64,000 nt of DNA from Ischnura elegans. Taxonomy: Eukaryota; Arthropoda; Insecta; Odonata; Coenagrionidae. How positions within the stretch are numbered: position 1 is the first letter of the stretch; every line of letters starts with the position of its first letter. Below the pieces are notes generated by a model, which saw only the letters and a program-made list of their open reading frames with translations, did not search any database and was not told where the DNA came from. The translations under genes were made by a program, and so were the position numbers. The DNA lies in the NCBI RefSeq assembly GCF_921293095.1, contig NC_060251.1, forward strand, positions 100,302,566 through 100,366,565, given 5' to 3'. Shown in pieces: positions 1-11,482 of the stretch.

Positions 1-957
1 CATTTAAAAGCGTTTTTAACTAGAAGAATTATCAAAACAAATCTTATATAACGAAAAATATTTGTATTGGGAGAGATTAAATAAAAAGCTGACTTAAATA
101 AATATTAATTTAAAAAATTTGAGCTATTAGTTCTTTCGCGCAAATAAGCTTTTACACGTATTAAGCTGGGAGCCGCTAAAGACGTGCCAGGTAAGATTGA
201 TTGAGTAATTACGTTAACATAACTTTTAAATGGCAAATGAAGTACATCATCTCAGAATCGCACTATGTTTCCAGATCCAGCAGATACTTTAAAATAAAAG
301 AAATATCATTCCGTAGGAAAAGCTGGAGGACTTTCTTTTTCACTCAAACCATAAGAGACAATGAATGCTACCATCGCCGCAAAAAAAAGGTAGAACGCTG
401 AAATTAAAGCATTTGCACGAGATTCTGCCGTAGCTCCATTGGATCGTATCATATATCGTTCTACTCATTGTTTATTTCACTACAGCAATAGATCATCAAT
501 CATTGTTAAAACGTAAACGTTAAGTTTCTACAGTCGCAAGAGTGAAGAAGAACATGCGAAAAAATATGAAAATGGCAAAACGGTCGTCTTCTTCATATCG
601 TCACAGGCAAAATATTTGATTGGTGCATTTAATTGTATTTTTTATAGATAAAACTAAATTTTTTTATCACCAGAAGCATTTCAAAATTACATTTTACACA
701 TTCCTTGCTTTTTAAAATGGCCTAAAGAAAGATTTCAATTTCCGAGGTTTAGAAGAGTACTTACGTGAATATTAAAATTACACATAGTATGGGGAAAATA
801 TTTCTAATCTCTTCATATGAGAAAATGTTTATATTGTACCTATTACTTAAAATAAGCCAGAAAGAAGAAAATCGTCGTTTTGGTGGAGTGCATTTCAGCC
901 CTTCTTGGCTATTTGTCGATGTTTTTTTTACCATCTGTCAACTGCGCCACAGTGATA
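1..957. other. AT-rich stretch, nothing recognised
   Basis: Only short chance open frames (66 and 81 codons) occur here, with no recognisable domain, splice context or repeat end. The composition matches the AT-rich background of the window. Confidence 0.5.
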
Positions 958-1421
958 AGGCCGTTTTACACGGAATTGCGCAATCTGACGTACGTGCGAA
1001 GGCACAATAAAAATTGCGTCGTGTAAAGCGGTGAATTGCTAGAACACATGCGAGAATGCGTGGATGCGAGACGGCAAAATAGCCCCTGTTCTAATTCCGT
1101 TCATGCATTCGCGCAATTCCACGCCATTTTAAGGCCGTTTTAAACGGGGCACGGTATTGCGCAGGTTGGAGCTGCATTAATTTCTAAAATGGCGTGGAAT
1201 TGCGCGAATCCATGAACGAAATTAGAACAGGGGCTATTTTGCCGTCTCGCATCCACGCATTCTCGCATGTGTTCTAGCAATTCACCGCTTTACACGACGC
1301 AATTTTGATTGCGCCTTCGCACGCACGTCAGATTGCGAAAAACCGTGTACCGTGTAAAACGGCCTTTAGAAATGAATGCAGCTCTAACCTGCGCAATTCC
1401 GTGCCGCGTGTAAAACGGCCT
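958..1421 (+). mobile_element. Outer copy of a Harbinger-like MITE, split by a nested copy
   Basis: The element runs from AGGCCGTTTTACACGG at 958 to the inverted terminus CCGCGTGTAAAACGGCCT ending at 1421. After removing the inner element (1132-1365) and one TTA duplicate, about 227 bp remain. This matches the intact 234-bp copy at 20806-21039 along its length. The flanks are ATA on the left and ACA on the right, so the outer target duplication is not clean. There is no coding capacity, so it would need a transposase supplied in trans. The Harbinger assignment is inferred from the 3-bp TWA target duplications of the two clean copies. Confidence 0.8.
1132..1365 (-). mobile_element. Inner Harbinger-like MITE inserted in a copy of itself
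   Basis: This is a 234-bp element with AGGCCGTTTTAAACGG at its left end and CCGTGTAAAACGGCCT at its right end, in reverse orientation to the host copy. It is flanked by an exact TTA duplication (1129-1131 and 1366-1368). Its right part from about 1185 is the reverse complement of outer 958-1131, so the locus can fold into arms of roughly 175 bp around a 53-nt loop. Confidence 0.88.
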
Positions 1422-2601
1422 ACAGTCGAAAAGGCAACAACAGGTAGCGCAGCTGAGTCAACCTGGCTGTGGAAGTCAACCCTGTTCCACCGCCAGGTTG
1501 GCACAATTAGTATATCCATTAATTTGTTTCTGGGGGTGCTTCGAATGAGTACGGTTTACTGGACTATCTATGTGGACTACTATATTCCATCTATGTGGTC
1601 TAAGCCAAAGTTGAGCAAAAATTGAACGAAGTCGTCCATTCATCATTTTCCATAAATTTAAAGACGCATCCAAATCGATTAAGACACGACCCATACCAAG
1701 GCCAGCGGCGGATGTAGCTCGTGGTTTTGGCGGTGCGGTTCACTGCTTTCAGCAAGGCTCTGCTGGAATACAATGCCTCTCAGTAACTACCTAAATACAA
1801 GTGGCTCTTTGATATTCTCCAATTTGTTTGTCGAGCCGGTAAAATAAAAACTTGTATTGAGGATACCCTGTAATGATCACCTGATATCCATCCGTTACAT
1901 CTTCAGAATAATCTACCAGCGCCAAATTTCGAAGGTCTCCATTCGCAAGTCCCTGTTCTAAAAATTAATTCGTTAATTATTCATTGATTCTATATTTAGA
2001 ATGTTGGTAAAATTATGTATCGGTTGCGATTTTATTGGAGTTTGGAAATAAATTATGCCTCTTAGAGGCTGATGTACAACTCGCGTAATTCTATGAATAA
2101 GTCATAAAAATTAGTTCGAAAAAAAGTTTTTTGGTAAACCTTACCTTTACCACATTTTTCATATGACCCTTTCAACTAAAACGTCTCTTTTTCCGCAAAA
2201 AAAGTGGTAACGAAGATGATTTTCTAGTTTAAAACTTGATGGCCGATGTCCGGACGTAGGTTTTGGGGATAGGCGAGTTCATTTTGGAGAAGTACCGTCT
2301 CGAGGGACAGTGTGTTAAAATTGACAATTTTGCTTGGGGCTTCATTCCATTCGAGGTCTATGGTTGAGTCAGTCCGAAGCGCTCCGCCTACGAAGTTACC
2401 GCACCTGAGGCACATTCCCCTCTACTAGCACATTCAGGGGCCAACAAGTTTTGAGAGGACTGGTTCATATTTTTCCATGAAATACGGAGGTGCATTTCCC
2501 CCTCACTGCTTTAGCCGTAGAGCAGTGGCGTAAATATGGGAGGATGAGGGGATAGATTCCTCCAAAGCCTCAGAGATATAAAAGAAATATTTAAAACGAT
2601 A
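1422..2601. other. Unassigned stretch
   Basis: I see no gene. Short overlapping open frames at 1476-1694 and 2224-2415 lack domain signals. A fragment AGCAGTGGCGTAAATATG near 2522 resembles the end of the CAGTGGCG-type hAT MITEs found elsewhere in the window, but no partner end is visible. Confidence 0.4.
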
Positions 2602-3247
2602 GGGTAGTTTCCATCATCAAAGAAAACAAAAGGCATTCATTGCGATTCCTAACCAACCATTAGTGTATCATAATATATAAATTATTTGGTTTTACAAATG
2701 CAGGTTTCGATGAATGTTAACGGTCAATTTTTACCTCATTTGTAAAAGGCCATATGGGCGGCCATGCGATTCCACTCCACGTGACGTCACAGGGACCTAT
2801 AGTGTCTAAACGAGTAGATAGGAGTTTTACATCGTCTGAGATTACCAATGCATGCATGAGGCACAGAGCTCTGGGAACATCTCTTAATAATCACCCATTA
2901 AAATTGCCCTAGGTCGGAAAGTTTCCTTCGTTGATAGGGTAATAATACTTAATCCTTATTTAAGCCAAGTGCTTCCTGCTAGCAGGATACTCTGCTACCT
3001 GCCTGCATCGTATCAGCGCCCCAAGGTCACCTCACACGGTGAGAGCTGTAACCAGAAATACGTCACACGGGCTTTTCCCATTATTCCTATACGTAGCCGT
3101 CGCGTTTTCACGCGCTTGAAAATTTCCACTTTTCGTTTAATCGCGAAAAATAGATATCGTCATTTAAAAATCTAAGAGCGTGAAATACGTACTCCAGTAG
3201 TAATAATCTTTCGATTTAGGCAATAAAAAAATAATAGGGAACCACCC
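2602..3247. mobile_element. TA-flanked non-autonomous DNA element, copy 1 (646 bp)
   Basis: It starts GGGTAGTTTCC and ends GGAACCACCC, short imperfect inverted termini, with TA on both sides (2600-2601 and 3248-3249). It aligns along its whole length with 16135-16801, sharing blocks such as TTTTACATCGTCTGAGATTA and the 3' block AATACGTACTCCAG. The TA duplication suggests Tc1/mariner-type mobilisation. No transposase frame is present, so the superfamily is inferred from the ends only. Confidence 0.75.
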
Positions 3248-3398
3248 TACTGTCTAGTTTTAATATATAGCAACTTCATATGCTTAAAGTTCAATTTTAA
3301 GTGCCAAAATGATGTAAAATGTATTTCTAGGCATGTCATTTTTCAAAAACTTTTCTGGATTTCCTTTTGCCTGAGGGGGGGGTCACTACAGGTACTAG

Positions 3399-3611
3399 CA
3401 GGGGCGGATCCAGGATTTCTTTCTGGGGGGGGGGGGGGGGGGGCACAAGCAAGGCAGTATCCAGGATTTTGTTCTGGGGGGGGGGGGGGATACAGATACC
3501 TCATAATACAAAACTAACGCAATGATAGTGGGACCGTATTGAAAATCTTGCATATTTTTAAGGGTCTGAGGGGGGCACGTACCCCCATGACCCCCCCTAG
3601 ATCCGCCTATG
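3399..3611. mobile_element. hAT-type MITE with G-tracts, perfect 8-bp TSD
   Basis: The element starts CAGGGGCGGATCCAGG and ends GATCCGCCTATG. Both sides carry the identical octamer GGTACTAG (3391-3398 and 3612-3619), the target-duplication length of hAT transposons. Inside are two long G runs (about 3424-3443 and 3476-3489), each following a TCCAGGATTT-TTCTGGGG module. The terminal module therefore appears duplicated within the element. It is related to 28105-28463. Confidence 0.82.
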
Positions 3612-5146
3612 GGTACTAGCATCCCCCCCCCCCCAAAGCATACTCTTAATTATGCCACTGGTATAGAGATTATAACCCCCTGCAGAAATGTTGAGGTACA
3701 TACGGCTAATAGTTCTTTCTCGAAATGATCACACATGCCAGAATTGTTTTCTGGCTACGGCCTTGACCCTGGCTGCAACAAGTTGTGTTTATAATATTTT
3801 GGAAAAATGCAATTTTCCCCTAATTTCCCTTTCACTTCATAAGGTTACTGTTCTCATTTCCCGCTACATCAACGTTTTGATCACCTGGATCCTATGCTTG
3901 TTCTCCGCCCTTATGTCAACGTTCCTGAAAAATAATTTTCTTCACAGCATACTCATCAATATAATGTTAATTATTAGGAAAAACAATCCCACTGACAGAC
4001 CAAGCCCAACATATAAATGCCTAATATGCCTGTGGAACACTAACTTCAAATAAAATATGCCTTTTTACTTATATCATTTATTTCAAAATAGCTCTCCTTT
4101 ACACAAATCTGTCCACTTACGGAAGAACATCTCCAAATGGAATGTAAAAGATTGGGTGAGTCATAACCTGAGGAAAACTAGGCTGAAGTGCTAGAGGACA
4201 GCTGCGAATATGTCACTAAACTCATCAGATTTTTACAATCAGGTGATCTCTTTAATAAAATATATATGGAATTATCATTATTTTTTACATTACTCTAAGA
4301 CTATCTTTTTATAAACATTGCTGTTGTCTTATTATCTGACCAGCATGTGGTCCAACGCAAACTAAAGCCTAAACTATACAACTACGATTTTGCACTTGAC
4401 CCAAGAAAGAAAAAAACAGCATTAAATCTAGCAGTCAAGGTCAACCATTGGGCATTACAATCCCACACCTTCCATTAAGATTAATACAATAATGGAATTA
4501 GCTCTTTCATTGATACTATTACATCTGTCACAGCTTTTCCTTACTACACTCATATACATGTGTAAAAGAAAAAATTTCTTCTGGACCAAGCAAGCTCACC
4601 ATGACATCTATATATCAGCAACAATGAAATATTAGTAAATCAAAAATTGTTGCCAATTTTCTACGAATTGCTAGTAACGGTATTTCGTTTTTCCATGAAA
4701 TATAGAACAAGTGACGAAAGATGTGAAAGAAATATTGACGTATGGGTGAAAGGATAAGCATAATCAAGAATTGGGCGGAATGCAGTGAAAAACTAATCAA
4801 GGATTGCTGATGAGTGATAACAATGAACTTTGTCAAAACTAGAAAGGTTGACATTTGTGACTATTTTCGTATCTCAAATTATTTCAATTCTCATAAAATA
4901 AAATGAGCAAATGATTTTTCCCCCGAGAAATTTTCAAACTAATTTTTGTTAACTGGTCTCTTCAATTCACCGTACATCGCCCAAATATTCAAATTACAAA
5001 AACAAATGTACCAATGTGACCAATCTATCAGCTCTTCACCAACTGGACCCAAAAGCGATTATCATCACAGAACCGTGACACACATCTCTGGCTTTTTCTG
5101 TGCTTTTTTCAAATTTTGTGAGTTTTACCACTATATTGGCGGAAGG
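3612..5146. other. Unassigned AT-rich stretch with a 121-codon open frame
   Basis: The longest frame in the window (3688-4053, plus strand, 121 codons) lies here. It encodes a hydrophobic, low-complexity-like sequence that I do not recognise. AATAAA overlaps its stop region near 4050, but there is no splice context or homology signal to support a gene. I treat the frame as chance. Confidence 0.4.
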
Positions 5147-5400
5147 CAGTGGTGTAGCCAGGAATTTCGTTTGGGGAGCGGTCCAAAACCAGGGGGGAAA
5201 ATTTTTGAAAAATAGGGTACTAAGGAATGGGTTTTTAACTAATTCTAACACTTTTCATAACCAAAAAAACTTCATTTGTTAAAAAAAAATTGTAAATTCA
5301 TGATTTTTCAATATTTTGTTTTCTTTTACGAAGGAAAATAATGGTGTTTTTATGATTTGAGGGGGTTCGGACCCCCTGGACCTCCCTGGCTATGCCACTT
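5147..5400. mobile_element. hAT-type MITE, CAGTGGYGTAGCC ends
   Basis: Left end CAGTGGTGTAGCCAGGAA and right end CCTGGCTATGCCACTT are inverted repeats. The flanking octamers GCGGAAGG (5139-5146) and GTGGAAGG (5401-5408) match at 7 of 8 positions, consistent with an aged hAT target duplication. Internal poly-A and poly-T stretches and a GGACCCCCTGGACCTCCC block precede the right end. It has no coding capacity. Confidence 0.8.
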
Positions 5401-7679
5401 GTGGAAGGCTCAGGCCCAGGGCCAGGGCCCCAATGATTCAACACTGATCTCACACCCTTAACAGCTCTCCACCTATATCTCACATCATTCCTATAATCAA
5501 CCTCATCACAAACAATCATGATAACGGTTTAAAATTTGAACTTTCTTTCAAATCAGATGACAAAAATAATTATCAAGTAAATATGATTAATAATTTTAAA
5601 ATGAACGTCTGCACAGTAAGTTTATACGAAAAAGTACATATTTCTTATACTTTCGGGCAAAAAAGCAAAGCAGTTTAACTACCAAGCTCAAGTATACATT
5701 ATATTATAGGAGATGAAATCATACTTATTTAGTCATAGGAAAATCCTATGTTATTGTTATTAAACGATGAACGTTTTATCAAGCATGGCAGTTAGTAACT
5801 TAGAATGCAGTCATGAACACCATGCAATGTTACTTACATCTTAGATGAAATTCATCATGAAAAAGTCATTTTCACTTACACTTTTAAGAATTCAATTCCT
5901 GAACATATAATCATAATCAGGAATATCATAAACTCGGCATTGGATTGACCAGCAATACAGAGATCTGTGGTTGAATTGAAGATAAGGTCCTACCTTTGAG
6001 GAAATAACTATGTGTAAACAATACATATGTCATCCATTGTTTTTTTAAGTTTTGTCCATTTTTCCTCTTAGAAAGACCTCCAAATTAATGCAAAGGACAA
6101 ATTACATTTCCATCGTGGTATTTCAGAACTACCCAACCAGGACCTTTCATTGCCTACATTTGCAGATATGCTTTTTCTTATATTGCACTCTCTGCTAAAA
6201 AGTAAGCAACTAATAGAGAAGTCTGGAGTAAGTGAGAGAAAAAGAGAGGTTTGCAAGTCCATGCAGAAAATGCTTGCAGGGTTTTTAACGGCTTAGCACA
6301 TAATATTCATGAAACTATTCACAAATTATGGTACTTAATTAATCAAAGCATAAACATGCAGATTTATAGCCGAAAATTTCACGCTACAACCATAAAATCT
6401 GCCAAGAGCTACATTGAACTATTACTGTACTTATCTGAATATAGACCCCGTTTTTTTCCAAAAATGCTGATGATAAAAGTAAAGGGGGGACTATATTCCT
6501 ATGCATTTTTTAAAAAATACCTGAAACCTCAAAATTTGTGGGGTGGGGGACAATATTAAGAGGGGGACTATATTCGGAGAATTATCATACTCAAGGACGA
6601 CCATTTTCCTATGAAATTGAATTTATTACATTCCCAAGTTTTGTTTAGAGGATACCATTGATTCAGTGACTAAAACCATGTTGAATGAAATGTGTAAATT
6701 ATCTAGCCCAAATCTCATGCCCCATACTTAAAAAATATGAATTCTAACATCAAAATCTGACTATTAGAGCTATGATTACAGTCTAGTGAAAAGGGATAAA
6801 TAATTTTTTGGGCAATGGTGGGCATGCAAGGGTATCTTTGGTGTAACTGCCAGCACTACAAGGACTAAACTGAGCACTTACAGCAAAAAATATTTCTCAT
6901 AAATGGCTTTATATAAATTAATATTTCAGCATGCTGCAACTCACAACAGGTCAAATATTTAGGTACATATGCGTACCTATTTAAGGAATAAAATTATTCT
7001 CTAATCCTTGTTAAAATGGGGAGAGAATTTGCTTATCTTCAAAGTAATTTTTCTCTTTGGCGCATTCATCCATGCAATTCATGGCTTTACATGATGAAGT
7101 TTAAAGTATTTGATCATATATGCATAAGATTGGGTAACATGCATCAACACAATTTAAACTTACCTCGCCATAATTTACTCAAGTTAATAAAAGAATCAGC
7201 CTCTACAGTTCACTTCAAAAGTTAACCTAACCCTGCAGGACACAAGGTTCAATAAAAAATAATTTTTCAAGTTCCAGGAGATAGCAGAAAGAAAATACGA
7301 CAATTTTCATTCATGCCACAAAATTTTTGGAACTGATACACAAGCAAATCCCACCATGGACTTGCCAATCCCATTGCATTAACAAAAAAAACAGCAATAG
7401 CGTCATGACTTCAGCTCGAGCTGTAAGCGCATGTTTCGTGAAGTAGTTATCCTAAAGGCACAAAAACCCTAAAAATCAATTTAAAATAGCTGATTGCATA
7501 CGCAAAATAGACAGTACATCATCTGGATATAGCTGTGAATTTCCAGGCAGCAAAAACATGACAAGCAGCTGGTACCAAAACATTACTGAGCACATTATCA
7601 CTGCTATGAAGCACCTATTTAACCTTATTTTCATCCAATGACAATCTGTAGAAACTTGTAGACTGCAGAGAACATCACA
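5401..7679. other. Unassigned stretch
   Basis: No gene is recognisable. GGGGGACTATATTC occurs twice as a direct repeat near 6486 and 6563, bounding about 80 bp of AT-rich sequence with a GGGGTGGGGG tract. This is probably a small repeat remnant. The remainder is AT-rich with only short chance frames. Confidence 0.4.
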
Positions 7680-7914
7680 AGGCCTGTTTACACAATACAT
7701 TAACACATATGTGTTAATGTCTGTTTGCATGAACGATTTTAGTGGACCGGAACGGAACATGTACGAATGCATGAACCAAATTAGAGCAGGTTCTATTTTC
7801 TGCCTATGCATTCGCACAAGTTGGGTGGTTACACAGTGCATTTTGGCATTCATTCTCGCATTCATACATTTAGGCATTTACCCGTACGTGTTAATGTACC
7901 ATGTAAACAGGCCT
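7680..7914. mobile_element. Diverged Harbinger-like MITE related to the 234-bp family
   Basis: Left AGGCCTGTTTACACAATACA and right CATGTAAACAGGCCT are inverted repeats, and the similarity runs about 30 bp inward through ATTAACAC. The interior (about 7750-7830) aligns in reverse complement with the 234-bp family, through GAATGCATGAAC and AAATTAGAGCAGG. Length (235 bp) and structure are conserved while the ends have diverged. I could not define a target duplication with certainty. Confidence 0.75.
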
Positions 7915-9989
7915 TTACAAGCCGTATCTTACACATATTACGCATGCACTATTTCCCAAAATCTCACTTATATATTTCAGTTGGAATTTATTTCGCAATG
8001 ATATGACTAATAAGTACCTAACAAAAACAATATGGATTTAACTTCTTGAAATGCGAAGTTCAGGAAAGTGAAGAGTAATGGCCAAAGTGGAAGAATATAA
8101 ATATAAGAAACCACTTTTTTCTGATAAAACAATGCATCGATTTGAAGCACTTATATAATTGTGACTAGTTATCTGTTTCATGGAAAATGAATGAAGCAAC
8201 AAAATCAAAATAATGAAATAGAAGAGCAGGGCATGGAAAAAAATTGTCAACTATATTGTACTACTGGCTAAATCACCCTATCGTTATAAAATCCAAAGAT
8301 TCAAGAATGATGAAATGGAATTTTTCCATATTAAAATTAATACTTGCAATTTTACATTATCATAAATTTTTTTACACTCTAGGTTTCAATGCTACTACAT
8401 CATCTTTATCAAATATACAAATAAATTCACAGGTAAGGAAAGAAAGGGATAGGAACATGTAATAGAAAAAGGATGAGGACAATGGTGCTGTGGTCGATGG
8501 AAAAAGCCAGAAATCAGACAAATATATTTTCATATCATGTTATATGTTGTTGCTGTTATATGATGCAGTCATATCATGATATCAAATAAATTTTACAGTT
8601 GTGGAAAATTACAAATATTTTTTTTCAACACCCTATCATTCCCCGACTGCTTCCCCAGCTCCATCGACTTCTACCCTCTCACACTTAGGGTACGATTTCA
8701 CCACTCTTGGCATAAACATTAGTAGGGGCTATGATAACCTCACATGTGATTTAACTAGCCGCTTAATCATAATGTCAAACCTTTGAAATCAGTTGAGATT
8801 AGATACAATGTGGAAAATTAACAAGACATCCAAAGTGAACACTAATACAATGGCAATGTATTATAATGCCATGAACACTAACACTTGTTTAATTAATGTC
8901 CTAATACGTCAAAATTTCTCTCATAAGACGAAGCTCATTAAAATGGATTATGAAATTCACATGCCTCCCTTGAATAACAGTAGAACTTCTTAGAGGTGAA
9001 ACTCCATAAGCCAATAGTGTTCCTACAAATATGTGCTAGCTACTATGATCATAGAGTGCAGTTTTTTTCTTAACCATTTCAATGATTCCCAGGATGATAT
9101 AGGGGTAACATTACTATAAAAGTACCTTATCCTTAAAGCTGGAAGATTCCAGAAATAAATTTTACAGCAATCCCAATGTAAGATACTAAACCGTTACATC
9201 ACTCATCATCTTACTGCAGTCATGAGAAATAAATGGTGAAGGAGAATTGAAGTTAGTTTATTCTCAACAAATACTCATCTGCAAAAAGCTGAGTACAGGC
9301 TCATTCACCATTGCTTATTTTGGCACACATAACAAAATAAATAGACCACTTTTTTCCTCGATTTCAGGACATCACCTAGTTCAAGAGTCATTCAAAATGA
9401 ATATTGTGAAAACTTATCTTTACCCACACATATATCAAACTACCAGTATGAATATACTTCATATTTGAAAAATTGGGTTGCAATCACAGCATCTACAGAT
9501 TTTACCTTCCCAATTAGGGTTACCACCATTGTTTGCCATGAATTCCTCCACTATAACCCAATTCCCAAGTAAGAGCCACTTTTAAGTTTTCACCACTTGG
9601 AATGCATTCCCAAAAATATGAAGCTCTTAACACTCAAACAGTTTATGAAGTATTTACTCAAAAAAAAACCTTTCGAACTAAATCCTACAACAATCACCGA
9701 ATAAAAGTAGCAGCTAAAACCCCTGTTGACCGTCATTAACACCAATATATTAAGGTGCGTCCATCATGACAACTGCCTCAACAGTAACCTTTTTGAATGG
9801 ACATTGACACACAACTTGTCATCAGGCAGAAATTCAAGAGAAAGCATTATTGCCAAAATTAAACCAAACGGCCAAAAAACTTCAATAAGAAAAGGGAAAT
9901 AGGCAGATTTCTTTAGTAACAGAACACAAGCGATAAATAACTAAGTAATCAATATAGTATAAAAGGGAATCAAGTACTTTTCTGATGAT
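7915..9989. other. Unassigned AT-rich stretch downstream of the MADF-BESS gene
   Basis: Only short frames without domain signals occur here. There are no clear repeat ends. It lies 3' of the minus-strand gene and may include intergenic or extended UTR sequence, but nothing shows this directly. Confidence 0.4.
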
Positions 9990-10008
9990 GTAATAAAAAA
10001 TATAAGTG

Positions 10009-10014
10009 TTTATT
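10009..10014 (-). terminator. Candidate polyadenylation signal (AATAAA on minus strand)
   Basis: TTTATT on the plus strand reads AATAAA in the sense of the MADF-BESS gene, about 375 nt after its stop codon. This would give a 3' UTR near 400 nt. It is a plausible signal only, because AATAAA is common by chance in DNA this AT-rich. Confidence 0.4.
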
Positions 10015-10388
10015 AAACAAAGGTAAAGTACAAAATCATTCATGCAACCCTATGCTTAGGTAGCACACGCTTCTTTCGAGCACATATCATATTCTGGCAA
10101 AACATAAGACAAACCGTCATTTTAGCGCAACAGAAAAAGTCCTCCGTTTACACCACACAAAAAGCTGAAGTTGCATTGACAAACCTAGTCACTGGAACTT
10201 GATCACCAGAGAAAACACACAACTTCAACGCCAGTAAAAACCTTATAAAAATAAATAATATGGCACATGTAAAAAACAATGCTTTATAAAAAAAGTCAGT
10301 CGTTAGGCTGCGCCTACAGTATTTCTCATACACAAGATATAGTGCTTCCCACAGCATATCAAGACATCTGCCTCTTATATAAGTAAGT

Positions 10389-11406
10389 TTAGCAATTTTT
10401 CTGCAAATACTTTCTCATCAAACCAAGGACTTCAGCCTTGAAGTCATACTGATCACTAACGCTCATGGAGCTCAGGTCACTCACAAGTGACTCTAAAAAC
10501 ATTCTGTTAGCGTTCACGTTCCTTTGCCCTCCACAAAATTTGTCCAAACCATTTGATAATTCCAATGAAGGGCTTGAGGTAGTCGAAACAACATCCCTAC
10601 TAACATTAGCATAAGAACTTTCTGCAGGGCGCTGACTGATATTCGGCAGACTTGCGACGCCAATTGCATGAGACACATGGCTCACTTCAAGTGTAAGATT
10701 TGGCATAGCTTTACTCAGTTCTTTCACGGTGTCAGTCTTGTCAGCAACTCCTCCATTAGTCTGCACCACATCACCGGAGGAATTTGCAACAGATGTTTCC
10801 ACCTTAATCTCATCCCTAAATATAAACAATCATCGTGATAGCAACAATAAACATTGACTCTGCGAGTAACAGACACATGTACTGCAATAATACGGACTCA
10901 CCCTTTCTTAATCGCGTCAGGATCAATGAAACTCATGTGCTCCTGCCATTTCCAATTCTCTCCATCAGCCGAATCCTCCGTGTCCTCTTTAAATTTGTAG
11001 TATTTTAAACACATGCCGGTCCATTTGCGGCGACAGTCTCTGGCTGTTTGAAAAAATAACCGTATTATTGAAGGGGACGAATTATGAATTGCGAACATGC
11101 TCCTGCCTGACCATCGGCTGCCTGCAAGAACATGTTCCTAAATAACAATAACAAGTTCATTAATATTTATACAAAGTGAGCCTTATTGTATGTTTCAATT
11201 TAGCATGAGTGTATAACATGACATGAGTAATAGCAGCCAAGAAATGACTTACATGAAGTGCCTAATTTCTTACTAGTAGTTTCCCAAAACTTGGTTTTCA
11301 AGTCCTTATTTTCATAATCTGTTGAGGATTTGTCATAGATAGGGGGTAGTTTCTTCACGAGAGATATGAGGTCGATTATTTGTGAGTCGGTCCACTGCAA
11401 AACCAT
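10389..11406 (-). CDS. MADF-BESS domain protein (Adf-1-like transcription factor), 3 exons
   Basis: The coding sequence joins exon 1 (11406-11253), exon 2 (11043-10902) and exon 3 (10815-10389) into 240 codons plus a stop. Donors are GTAAGT and GTGAGT; acceptors are TTTTTTCAAACAG and TATATTTAG; introns are 209 and 86 bp. Codon phases match at both junctions. Residues about 8-92 form a MADF domain: a LISLVKKLPPIYDKSS start, FWETTSKKLG, the RRKWTGMCLKYY block and WKWQEHMSFID. Residues about 204-235 (MFLESLVSDLSSMSVSDQYD, then FKAEVL) form a BESS motif, a protein-interaction module. The linker is Ser/Asn/Val-rich. MADF domains bind DNA and MADF-BESS proteins act as nuclear regulators; this role is inferred from the family. 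The start ATG has A at -3 and G at +4. No partner gene adjoins it. Further 5' exons cannot be excluded. Confidence 0.88.
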
Positions 11407-11444
11407 CTTATAGAATCAACTTTGAAACTTGATCAGACGAAAAC

Positions 11445-11482
11445 GTAGGTAGTCCTAAGAGCAGTAGGTAGTCCTAAGAGCA
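11445..11482. repeat. Two tandem 19-bp units just upstream of the MADF-BESS start
   Basis: GTAGGTAGTCCTAAGAGCA occurs twice in direct succession without mismatch. The pair begins 39 bp upstream of the start codon on the gene's strand, in the 5' UTR or core promoter region. Confidence 0.8.

Noticed and set aside
3688..4053. 121-codon plus-strand open frame, the longest in the window
   Set aside because: Low-complexity hydrophobic translation, no recognisable domain, splice context or codon character; expected by chance in 64 kb of AT-rich DNA.
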